Shown here: positions 9,401 to 16,410 of the stretch, one piece after another
Numbering within the stretch: the first letter of the stretch is position 1
How the letters are laid out: the number at the start of each line of letters is the position of its first letter
Assembly: GCA_947504875.1 (NCBI GenBank)
Contig: CANNJI010000021.1
Coordinates: 1-36,455, forward strand
Reading direction: 5' to 3'
DNA from: Legionellaceae bacterium
GTDB taxonomy: Bacteria > Pseudomonadota > Gammaproteobacteria > Legionellales > Legionellaceae
Length of the DNA: 36,455 nt
The notes under the pieces: generated by a model
What the model was told of the DNA's origin: nothing
Seen by the model: the letters and a program-made list of their open reading frames with translations, nothing else
Databases searched by the model: none
Made by a program: the position numbers and the translations under genes

Positions 9401-10267
9401 AAATTAGTTTGTAAGCAAGATCGCTCAAAACATCATTTTGTGACACCGAATTATATTTCAGTTGATTCATTATCAAAACAAAAAGATGGTGTTTTTCTAT
9501 ATATTATTACTGAAAAAGAGCAACTAAAGATAGCAAGCGAAAAAGGATTAACTGAGGATTTTTCGGTTTCTCACACCGACTTAGCGCGTGGTAGAACGAT
9601 CACGAGTGCGGGCAGGATTACCATTCAGGATGGAGAAATTGTTCATATTGATAATCATGCACCTGATTATAAACTTCTGCATAGCTCCACGGCCTTAAGC
9701 TTACAAGAAACAACGTCACGTATATTTCACAAGAGTGGATTTTCAAATATACAAAGTAAATTCGTAGATAGAGAAATGGTTACCGAACAATCGCTATTGA
9801 CAAGGGCTGATGTGCCTACTTCCTATCAAGCCGTTTCGTATGGAAATCTTATGCTATCGTCTTTTCCATCATTTTTTGGTTCGACCAATAAGCCCTCTCT
9901 TCGCCAGGAAGACTCAATGAAAAGCCTGTCGAAATCAAATTTTGTGAATCAAGTTGATTATTCAGCACGTAAAGTTGCTTTTAATCAAACGCTTTCTAAA
10001 TCTTCAGAGCTGAAACCCGTATCAAGTGCATCAACTTTGCCAGGTTATGGATTAAATAAGACCAGCACGCAAAGCGCATTATCCCTATTTAATGTGAGTA
10101 GAACAGCTTCAGGACAAACAGCTTCCTTAAATGGAGCAACAACAGTAGGACAAAGTGAAAACTCTGACCGCGGGGGTCGCCTACAAATAGAAATCACAGG
10201 GAATGGCATGGCTAGATCAGGTATAAAATGGTCTACAGGAGAGACAGAGTGGAACCCTTATTTATAG
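3446..10267 (+). CDS. Giant multidomain effector/toxin: permuted OTU protease plus pertussis-toxin-like ADP-ribosyltransferase
   Basis: 2273 residues from ATG 3446 (AGGG at 3433-3436; a GTG lies one codon earlier). Residues 1 to about 900 are unrecognised and mostly helical. About 925-1060 looks like an OTU cysteine protease in permuted order: WSTDLELTLLADLFQ, then NVHWSAIV with His1031, then DGNCGYHAF with Cys1049. A UIM-like helix follows at 1085-1098, then two PFFAAL(F/L)G(Q/R)EP repeats at 1115 and 1148. Residues about 1218-1400 match the pertussis toxin S1 class: Arg1223 in YRGDSR, His1249, STS at 1266-1268, and Glu1320-x-Glu1322. Near the C-terminus are glycine/alanine-rich hydrophobic stretches (about 1787-1860) and an AGRITIQDGEI module (about 2045-2075). 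There is no N-terminal signal peptide, so any export would use a specialised system. Delivery into a host is inferred. Confidence 0.88.
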   Translation: MKDKPINDMSEFSILERDSLPYMGISNDEALFLNGIFNKFIRGMSVSFWKEKSHTELVEICSTLEERNVLPTGMCNYLSVEMEERYLALNDTNPALYQRIEDQISLIAKISKPRYAIFLDTLKDISVKDNRMAVNQHIPSLDETRSNSRDHLHVKINSLIDSLNKLIKIKAFESDITEILTTLRAVNRDQASFNAAVAKSKKYYVFIQADQKIMQLYGAENDSFWYGNYIACSIKKLSPEEILELPKKLLQEAEDLKISIEMLCKNKIIANFHNDIHEASSTVPESAIEIEIYRQTGLTLQGFANWVNSYAGQYPNGRLRGITTRQLNLNNRYCVMNHPHYWILMGILKPIDPASAYNTRYALGDRVLAELEYKTATLERRAELIAAAKPKVVEVSPEMMKPPVTKNLANDRLIEVFQRYNNQMTMADLVNEGYHDAQYIYTAVRQGKLTAVSGIGLTYDFCLGPKLVALIELRAKNSDKTSDIPSAFKTYTIIREGNGMRFIRPKSSIEQYTENKNFLNRHLRALRESAGNIIPSGEKLTVYHADQMHLVPNLKASLSILDRITYCQFLIFQAILAHPEALVFVEGLGNIMVVNDLIPEEVAFIKQHFPVGQKLEELKWAQLTTKQKFCFAKFQAEKVALALNVRPCLYPTIDPVVNVVIMDFFQDSLKREEKRLMAKIEEKYIAQVRSKKVEFLSEDCMLVNMALSPSNRPITIEKDCVVLLNDDIIIANQTEPKKIEVTAHNRADIERLKERFTQPCQQVDSETLQLIAKVSGRVLLDREIVQKIKGKAHDTVITTLNDFILELRERSVSRCMYEHMSQQKKPGLVSFGTGHRLNFRWANVIVLGTASDELYQQMVAARMNVNRQEYINEESVIQGKEEASIAAEPLAPSSTAHSYLKMYFHYNNGQISREDLLAEINELESEAKSAKLRELVFQYLRGELRPGIEDGPAVKNLRQNLESMGELDAFIKAQSPNKVWSTDLELTLLADLFQVNLKVLYKQSPGQSTFLNADVSADKPTVTISNDNNVHWSAIVNDHEIATAADGNCGYHAFALSLENPSTTSILEAEQHTYTPRADELEMIDSDAQFALSLALEDLPGAVEDNNLKSTNEKPFFAALFGQEPRSSNLDHLVHDELITPKADSQGPFFAALLGREPLPANPDQTANIKKEASEKSAFIQEESKTQSDYVQDASSKPTTSSCPPAVAQSFNTHLPTMSYLYRGDSRSPDQIFEEGFIARGSNTDLFSHVNLSDHAERESAYIATSTSKKVASTFPGGLEMHSFVYEINAQEEVIVINEDLSSDMKTKMSPKASEHYRAEKEIAVPYKIKPQDIKGAWPVELTKVNGKYRYVIQETFIINPSYMAFESTKAPSNKSMAESVSGRTISSRNFTDHSDKSHMDSGTKPTHKDIAHVHDAVAMIMIRMKNNPTDPEIHNVVSTAMERLGVEHLVDEFATSSFTGDADNATQRHHDNILFISKTAEGIRIQCDEPKHLFIKNKIPANTFVTRMVQSMLEFNQFPLGDVLPVPRWQQNHVYLDDLVINEKPSSTSSSFKMDWAPAPQSKTALISSKPISGEIASKPSAIPSEHIPKVKNLLVPVGPRMDHSDVHIPDREYRNTLRVETATEIASRQRVKSMIVSSRPRVDHASNQQSSSTVTSDKTTFSNKKEFAKHYAPLQNRYNEITELLKTFQPGSPEYNNLYAEQIKLNEKMRSTTKEFKIGSEDGRPRIDTSKKEISGTKQAGLEGIGAVYALHLGGKAGEALADHLDIQNETIKEVMGSTGSAAMALPMGGPAAVGVAAFGALYVISNYMKRNPADTSEGLYWQGIAQSFVDAGGVLLSPFAGICAMMDDAFLGGIQLADITDRGLISPERALKLIQQKESNPGGFLQIVSNAFQNTTQPITDAVKHSIVQLGESLMKLQSAAADIGIPIAAGEFSYTGAIPIHENQSSPSVIAVDPMETQGEHISENRSFGRRAENTEVSDNPKLVCKQDRSKHHFVTPNYISVDSLSKQKDGVFLYIITEKEQLKIASEKGLTEDFSVSHTDLARGRTITSAGRITIQDGEIVHIDNHAPDYKLLHSSTALSLQETTSRIFHKSGFSNIQSKFVDREMVTEQSLLTRADVPTSYQAVSYGNLMLSSFPSFFGSTNKPSLRQEDSMKSLSKSNFVNQVDYSARKVAFNQTLSKSSELKPVSSASTLPGYGLNKTSTQSALSLFNVSRTASGQTASLNGATTVGQSENSDRGGRLQIEITGNGMARSGIKWSTGETEWNPYL

Positions 10268-10281
10268 AGTAATAATCCAAT

Positions 10282-10338
10282 AAATTAAAAACACGTAATA
10301 AAGCAGAATTTATTTCAAAATTACTCCTACAGCAATAA
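10282..10338 (+). pseudogene. 3' remnant of a LuxR-family gene
   Basis: Eighteen codons read KLKTRNKAEFISKLLLQQ and a stop, almost identical to the end of the LuxR protein at 2512-3306 (KLKARNKVELISKLLLQ). Similarity at DNA level continues into the operator that follows. Nothing resembling the rest of a LuxR gene lies upstream, because the giant gene ends at 10267. This is direct evidence that a LuxR gene once stood between the two giant genes, or that the LuxR-end plus operator segment was copied here together with the downstream gene. Confidence 0.85.
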
Positions 10339-10373
10339 ATCATATACCGTAAAAATACGGTATATGATTTATT
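10334..10373. terminator. Perfect 18-bp inverted repeat enclosing the operator core
   Basis: Left arm 10334-10351 and right arm 10356-10373 are exact reverse complements around an AAAA loop. The outer bases extend the 20-bp operator (10345-10364), so one element could serve both as regulator-binding site and as an RNA hairpin stopping transcription from the upstream giant gene. The stem is AT-rich and followed by TTGTAAA rather than a full T-tract, so terminator function is plausible but unproven. Confidence 0.5.
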
Positions 10374-10391
10374 TTGTAAAAAGGTTAATAT
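10345..10391 (+). promoter_or_regulatory. LuxR-type operator and weak -10 box for the 1950-aa gene
   Basis: ATACCGTAAAAATACGGTAT at 10345-10364 is identical over all 20 bases to the copy at 3314. A TAATAT at 10386-10391 follows after a 21-nt gap, one base less than at the other two promoters. The start codon is 91 nt beyond the operator. Co-regulation with the 2273-residue gene is inferred from the identical site. Confidence 0.7.
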
Positions 10392-10455
10392 GTGGAATAT
10401 TTGACCTTTATGTCATATTTTTAATTAAAGCATAATAAACCTTTGGAGTATCACG

Positions 10456-13400
10456 ATGGATTCATCGACCAAAAAACGCCCTAGATATCAAGCAAACAAG
10501 GATGGTTTGAGGAATGGATTAAATCGGACGCCGTTACAGTCAAAAAATAAGCGTTTTAAAAACCCTGAAGAGGAATTTATTGCAGCAGTACCTAAGCAAC
10601 CGCTGACACCATTCCAACAATCAGAGATGTCGATTCGGTTTATGGATCATTGTGTTCAAACCACTGTTGATAAATACCCTGACAATCCAAAAATTCGGGA
10701 ATTCGCAGCACAATATAAACGTGCTGACTTGACTGTAGACGCTAAAATCAAGGCATTAGGCGCATTTGCAAAGCAATCAGAACTGGTGATAGAACAGATC
10801 AACTTAGTGAATGGTTATACCTCACTGGGCAGTGCAATATCGGAGACAACTAATCAAATTGCTACATTAATAAAAAACAAAGAGTTAAACAAAGGGTTAG
10901 GGATGTTTGCTCAAGGCATTGGTGCGATGACTCTGGCGGTTAAGGGCGTAAACCAATTTAGTAATGCGGTAACTATGCTGAGCCAAAGTGCTGCGATGGC
11001 AACAACTACTACGGCAGCGGCTACAACGGCTACCACCGCAGCGAGTGCTGCTTCGGCAATTGGTGCGGTAGGTATGGTCGTTGCTGCAGGGACGATGATT
11101 TATAGTCTGCTTTCAGAGGATGATACGCCTGATACGGGTTTGAGTGATGCATTAGCTGCCATTCATTCTACTGTAATGGATATGTGGAAAGACACGCGAG
11201 AAAATTTTGCCACAACGTGGAAGATGCTTGAGTCGATTCAAGATCAACTGAAGGAGGCGGAGCGTAATAGTGTACAGCGGCTCTTCGTCATCATGAGTGC
11301 CATGGATTATTACGGTGGAATGACGCTCCTTCAATTGAAAGATTTAAACCTATCGCTACAAGGCAGTGTGAATCATTCCCAAGACGTTTTAGAATCTTAC
11401 ATGCAATCGCTTGCGCGAGCGGATTCTCGAAAAGTTGTGACTTTAATAAAAAAAGATGGCCAAGCCAAAAGTATTGAGAAATTAAGTAGTCATAGTACAG
11501 AACTGGCTGATTGGTTAACGAGTGGAGCGGCAATTTCTGGTTATTCGGGTCGTGTTAACGTGTTGCATGGCGGGCTAGATATTGAAACAACGGCATTAAC
11601 GCAAGCGTTACGAAAAGCCACAGCCCCCGAATTATGGTCAAAATTATCTATTTCTTTAGGTTTATATGCGAGCATAGCGCAATCGATTGATCCTAGAATT
11701 TTAGGTGGTGCAAACTTAGATACGATGATTAATCCACAAGATTGGGATAAAGTGCTTGCAGTTTATCAGCGTGTGGTGCAATGGGGTATGCCCATGATTG
11801 CGATAGCATCGAGTGAACAACAGGATGAATATCTTGCTGAAATTCATGCCATTAAAGATATCACCCTGCAAGTTCTAACCCTTTTATCTGCGGTTCAAGC
11901 ATCGGATAAGTTATGGCTGTGTTTGGTGAGTGATTATTTGGACTCGGTGAAAACAGTTCAGGCGAGTATGAGAGCAGTTCTTGAAGAAAAACGTCAAGCC
12001 TTAAACAGAGAACATCATCTTGATCCGACGTTAGAATTGGTTCGTTTATGGTCATCTTTCAGTGATAACATACATATGTTCGCCTTTTCCCCCTCACTTT
12101 GGCAATTAGTTAGGCAAGAAATTAATTATACAGAATACTTAATCGAGCTTGGTCTTTCACCGGTTCAAGCCAATGATCTCTTAGTAGTTCCTGAATTTGT
12201 TTCGAGTTTCAAAAGCATTATTCATACGCCCCTTTTTTATGTAGGGAAAGCTTTTGGTGTTTTGAAAATGCACGTTCAGTGTTCAAGCGATCTAATTTTC
12301 ATGCATTTCAATTTTTGGGTTGATGGAAACAACCCTCGTGGGCATTGGAGTTATACGCATTCAAACGTCAGTTTTCAGGTTATTCAAAATAAAGCGGAAT
12401 ATCGTTTTTATGATGCACATTTAAATCAGCTTAATGGCGCCAGCTCACACGCTGACAGAGCAGCCGCGGGCCATGCCCATCGGATTGGAAAAATGCCTGA
12501 CTCTACGTTTTCAGCAGTTGACGAATATCAAAACAATATTGAGCTCGTGAAGAAAGACATAGATGAGACATTACTTCAACCAAAACGAAAAATAGCAGCA
12601 AATGAATTCTTAACCAAACTTGATATTGAATTAAAAGAATATGAATGCGCGCGTCTGAAATTATTAAGCTTTATCAAATTAGTGAACCCTGATTTCGATA
12701 TTTCTTTAAATCAGGCGCATGATACTATCCAAAAACTATTGCAACAGATTTCATTAACCGGTGCGGTTAAACCATTGCAACAATTTCTGAATAAAGATTT
12801 TGGTGCATCGTTATTGCTGGCTGATTTAAAACACGTCGCGTCTTCTGAAAAAACGCCTGAAGCATTGTTAAAGATTGTTAAAACAAAACTCGAGTTGAAA
12901 CCATTGCAGCAACATCGGTTACGGCAAAAGATGCGTTATAACTATGCCTCTATTGAAATGCTTGAGCATACCTTGAAGCAAACCATCTTGAATCAGCATG
13001 TAGTGGATGCACGCCAGCTAGAAAACAAGGTGTATGAGGGCATGATGTTGCTGTCTTCGCATCATCAGCAATTTTCGAATGCGTTACGAACGATGCAAGC
13101 GTTGGCGAGTCAAGCAACGTCTCTAGTCGTTACGAAAGCGCTTGCTGAAAAAGAATTACACGCGTTGACAGAAGAGCTTAGTCATTTAGATGCACAACTT
13201 CAGCAACTAGTCGAGGATACGAATGAGTTAAACGAGGAAATAGAAGCAGATTATCACGCTCCTCAAGAAACGCCTATCTTGGCAGTACCTGCAGCGAAAT
13301 TATCGGAAGAAGAAAAAAAAGGATTTTTACGTCAATGTTGTGAAAATGAAATACAGTCGTTGGGTTTTCCATTTGAAGAAACAATGACGTTACTTGAAAA

Positions 13401-16308
13401 AACGCCTAGTCAATATCAGTCTTTACCACAAACAAATTTACCTGCCACTCTTTTCATGGGTAGAACGGGTGTAGGTAAAAGTAGTACAGGTAATGCTTGT
13501 TTTGGCGTTGATTATGTTAAAGAAGTGATCAATCCAAAAGAATTTAAATTGGTTGCACGTAATCCAGAAATATTTTCTGTAGGACATGGTGCGCAATCGG
13601 AAACCCTGTTTCCTGGGTTTGGTCTATATGGAAACACCCATTATTTAGTTGATATGCCTGGATTTGATGATACTCACGGTAAATTACAACAACTGATAAA
13701 TACCATTTCAATGCAATTCATTCAATCGCATTTTATTGCATTAAAAGGACTGGTTATGTTTTTTGACGAACGTGATTTTTATGATAAAAAACGCACTCCA
13801 CTTCGTTCTACATTTGAACAATTTGGACGCATACTTGAACCTTATACGAAAGCAGATAATCCATTTCTTCTAGTCATTACCAAATCTCGAGGTGATGAAG
13901 ATCCTGCAAGCATTTTAAACAATCTCAAAATTTGGAATAATGAATTAGGCGCATCGGTGGAAGATCAGTGCATTAAGCGCGCGTTGTCATGGCTGATTCA
14001 ATCAACAGAAAGAATTTCATTTGTCGATGTTTTAGATAAAGTATCTATGGAAGATTTTGAACGAAAGCTTGAAACGTTACCAATCATTGAGATCAGTCAA
14101 TTTTCTTTTGCGCCAGTTTCCACAGCAGTAACTTTGGTTAAAAAAGTCTTTCAGACGCTGTTGAATGCAAATGATGAACAAGAGCAAGATGTTGTACATT
14201 TGCAATATGCACAAACTCAACAGATAAAGAATAAACTCTATTCACAACCTATTATTGTTTCGGCTGTTTTGGAGCAACTCCAAGATTTGTTGAAAAATAA
14301 TTCGCAGTCTGATGTCGTTTTTGATTTGATACAGTTAATTGAGCAGCAAAAAGCATTGGTCTATCAATCAAAGGCTATCCAAGGTCATTTCAGTGAATTA
14401 TTGAATATCACAGATGGTTCATTTGTGATTAATCAAGAAGCAGCTATTGCAGAAGAATTAATTGAAAAATACAGGGAGCTTCGGCATTATGAAGCATTTT
14501 TTAATCGTTTAAAGAAACTAAATCAAATATTGAATGGTGTTCCATTAGTAGAAAAAAAACTGGAGACATTAAATCCTTCAAATGATCCTGTGGAAATACC
14601 GATAGCATTTCTGACTCAGGCAGACGAATACGCAAGAACAGAAAAATCCATTATAGTACAGTATGTGCGCGTAATAGGAAAAATAGGTGAAAAACACACC
14701 TCATGTACCGTTTCCGACGCTCACATTATACCGGTCAATTTAGTGCAACCGACTTTACCTGATGGCAATTGTGCATTTAATAGTGTCGCCTTATTCTTAC
14801 GAGATTGTTTTTTGACATTACCCAATACAGATCAGGTCATTCAACGCTTCTTGGAACTTTGGTTTAAAAATTATCAATCAGATCGTGTTCAAGGTGCAAC
14901 GTCGTTTCGTCAGTTGATCCAACGTCAAACACCAGAAGAAACACAACGTTATTTAGCACCCGCATTGCGTCAAATGGCGGTGGATGAAATGCGTCATTCC
15001 GATAGAAATTACCAAGCCATATTTTTAGAGCGTTTGAATGTACTCATTGATTTTTCGATTGAAAACCCAACCAGCAACGACCTGCCGGATGCAGATGATT
15101 TTTTGGTTCATTCCTTTATTCGAGAACAATTGTTGCAGATTCGTGAGGCATATCCTAATAACAGCGCGCAACAAAAAGTTGAGTTGAGCGAATGGTGGAA
15201 TGCGGAAGGATTTACGCGCTATCTTGATGAGATGGTACAACCGGCCGCATCTGTTACTGATAGGGCGCGATGTGGCGGTGGTCCAGAACTGGATATATTA
15301 GGCCGTCTTTTTCAGTTTAGTATTCACCTAACCAATGAAGGACGAGGCCATCAGATTTTGGGAAGGACAATGAGTCGAGCATGTTCTCTCAGTATTGCAG
15401 GAGCGCATTGGTCGTATATCAGGGACTTTCAACATAATATGTTATCTCAGCAAGACTATGGTTTTTATTCAAGTAAGCAGCCGGGCGATTGGTTGCATGC
15501 GAAAAATGCCATGTTAAGAGCACTTCTTGTTTATTCAGACACAGCACTAGGTTTACGATTCAAAGCGCTAGCGGATAAACTTAAAACGCAATTTCCAATG
15601 CATGCGCTTCATGATTATACGGCTGATGATCCGTTTTCTGAACAGTGGACGGCGGCATCAAGCGATATGTCATGTATCCTTAGAGGCTTAGCTGAAGATT
15701 TATATGGACTACCAACCTATTATGCACGTTTCAGTTTCACCGATTGGAAAGCGCTTAACACAGCCGTTCTACACAACACATTGAATTGGGATCACTGGCA
15801 TTTATTTAAAGGACTTTGTCAGCAAAGCATATTTGAGAGAGGAAAAACGGTAGCCGTTACCTCAGAGGATCAAACACTGTGGGCAACTTATTTACGAAGT
15901 AATCTTCATTATGAAGACTGGGTGAATGTACGGACATCAAAAGAACAACATGAAGAGGAACCGTCAAGGGAGGAATGTACAGCTGATGAGGATGGTGATG
16001 TGACGGATGACGAGTCGGAAAACAGGCTTGAGAAACACACTCAAGATTATCTACTTAGTCCTCAATTTGAATCATATCTCATTATTGAAGCGAATCATTT
16101 GTTTTGGAAAAGGCCTGACGCTAAATCAGGTCGTATACCAGGTCGACGTATCGTAAACAATGATTTCAAACCATTTGAGCCGCCCAACCAACCCCTTAGC
16201 ACCCGTTTTAGTTTTTTTAATTTTTTGGTTGATAAAGGCTATGCGGTAACACCTAATGAGAATTGGGAGGTTTCTGTTCAATTGCCGACGAATAAGGTTT
16301 GCAAGTAG
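10456..16308 (+). CDS. Giant multidomain effector/toxin: GIMAP-like GTPase plus OTU cysteine protease
   Basis: 1950 residues; GGAG seven bases before the ATG supports the start. The first 35 residues are very basic (KKRPRY near the start, KNKRFK at 30-35), resembling a nuclear localisation signal. About 182-222 is an Ala/Thr-rich hydrophobic stretch that may insert in a membrane. A coiled coil is likely at about 892-935. A GTPase follows: G1 GRTGVGKSS (1002-1010), G3 DMPG (1066-1069) and TKSR (1142-1145) in the G4 position; GKSSTGNACFG is typical of AIG1/GIMAP proteins. The G4 motif lacks the usual Asp, so guanine specificity is uncertain. A canonical OTU domain follows: DGNC with Cys1439, CGGGPELDILGRLF, and His1651 in GAHWSYI. 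No signal peptide is seen. A role in removing ubiquitin from host proteins is inferred. Confidence 0.88.
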   Translation: MDSSTKKRPRYQANKDGLRNGLNRTPLQSKNKRFKNPEEEFIAAVPKQPLTPFQQSEMSIRFMDHCVQTTVDKYPDNPKIREFAAQYKRADLTVDAKIKALGAFAKQSELVIEQINLVNGYTSLGSAISETTNQIATLIKNKELNKGLGMFAQGIGAMTLAVKGVNQFSNAVTMLSQSAAMATTTTAAATTATTAASAASAIGAVGMVVAAGTMIYSLLSEDDTPDTGLSDALAAIHSTVMDMWKDTRENFATTWKMLESIQDQLKEAERNSVQRLFVIMSAMDYYGGMTLLQLKDLNLSLQGSVNHSQDVLESYMQSLARADSRKVVTLIKKDGQAKSIEKLSSHSTELADWLTSGAAISGYSGRVNVLHGGLDIETTALTQALRKATAPELWSKLSISLGLYASIAQSIDPRILGGANLDTMINPQDWDKVLAVYQRVVQWGMPMIAIASSEQQDEYLAEIHAIKDITLQVLTLLSAVQASDKLWLCLVSDYLDSVKTVQASMRAVLEEKRQALNREHHLDPTLELVRLWSSFSDNIHMFAFSPSLWQLVRQEINYTEYLIELGLSPVQANDLLVVPEFVSSFKSIIHTPLFYVGKAFGVLKMHVQCSSDLIFMHFNFWVDGNNPRGHWSYTHSNVSFQVIQNKAEYRFYDAHLNQLNGASSHADRAAAGHAHRIGKMPDSTFSAVDEYQNNIELVKKDIDETLLQPKRKIAANEFLTKLDIELKEYECARLKLLSFIKLVNPDFDISLNQAHDTIQKLLQQISLTGAVKPLQQFLNKDFGASLLLADLKHVASSEKTPEALLKIVKTKLELKPLQQHRLRQKMRYNYASIEMLEHTLKQTILNQHVVDARQLENKVYEGMMLLSSHHQQFSNALRTMQALASQATSLVVTKALAEKELHALTEELSHLDAQLQQLVEDTNELNEEIEADYHAPQETPILAVPAAKLSEEEKKGFLRQCCENEIQSLGFPFEETMTLLEKTPSQYQSLPQTNLPATLFMGRTGVGKSSTGNACFGVDYVKEVINPKEFKLVARNPEIFSVGHGAQSETLFPGFGLYGNTHYLVDMPGFDDTHGKLQQLINTISMQFIQSHFIALKGLVMFFDERDFYDKKRTPLRSTFEQFGRILEPYTKADNPFLLVITKSRGDEDPASILNNLKIWNNELGASVEDQCIKRALSWLIQSTERISFVDVLDKVSMEDFERKLETLPIIEISQFSFAPVSTAVTLVKKVFQTLLNANDEQEQDVVHLQYAQTQQIKNKLYSQPIIVSAVLEQLQDLLKNNSQSDVVFDLIQLIEQQKALVYQSKAIQGHFSELLNITDGSFVINQEAAIAEELIEKYRELRHYEAFFNRLKKLNQILNGVPLVEKKLETLNPSNDPVEIPIAFLTQADEYARTEKSIIVQYVRVIGKIGEKHTSCTVSDAHIIPVNLVQPTLPDGNCAFNSVALFLRDCFLTLPNTDQVIQRFLELWFKNYQSDRVQGATSFRQLIQRQTPEETQRYLAPALRQMAVDEMRHSDRNYQAIFLERLNVLIDFSIENPTSNDLPDADDFLVHSFIREQLLQIREAYPNNSAQQKVELSEWWNAEGFTRYLDEMVQPAASVTDRARCGGGPELDILGRLFQFSIHLTNEGRGHQILGRTMSRACSLSIAGAHWSYIRDFQHNMLSQQDYGFYSSKQPGDWLHAKNAMLRALLVYSDTALGLRFKALADKLKTQFPMHALHDYTADDPFSEQWTAASSDMSCILRGLAEDLYGLPTYYARFSFTDWKALNTAVLHNTLNWDHWHLFKGLCQQSIFERGKTVAVTSEDQTLWATYLRSNLHYEDWVNVRTSKEQHEEEPSREECTADEDGDVTDDESENRLEKHTQDYLLSPQFESYLIIEANHLFWKRPDAKSGRIPGRRIVNNDFKPFEPPNQPLSTRFSFFNFLVDKGYAVTPNENWEVSVQLPTNKVCK

Positions 16309-16410
16309 TTTAGATGACTTTTATCGTTAGCACAGTTCAATGGACCCCTATATTGTCTTCTTATTAGCTGATAAGCTGATTTAAAAAAGATCTTCATTTT
16401 GTGGGTTTAT

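Noticed and set aside
3446-16308. The two giant genes as non-ribosomal peptide synthetases, RTX adhesins or phage tail proteins
   Set aside because: No adenylation or carrier motifs, no GGxGxD repeats and no tail-fibre repeats are seen; protease, transferase and GTPase motifs explain the recognisable parts.
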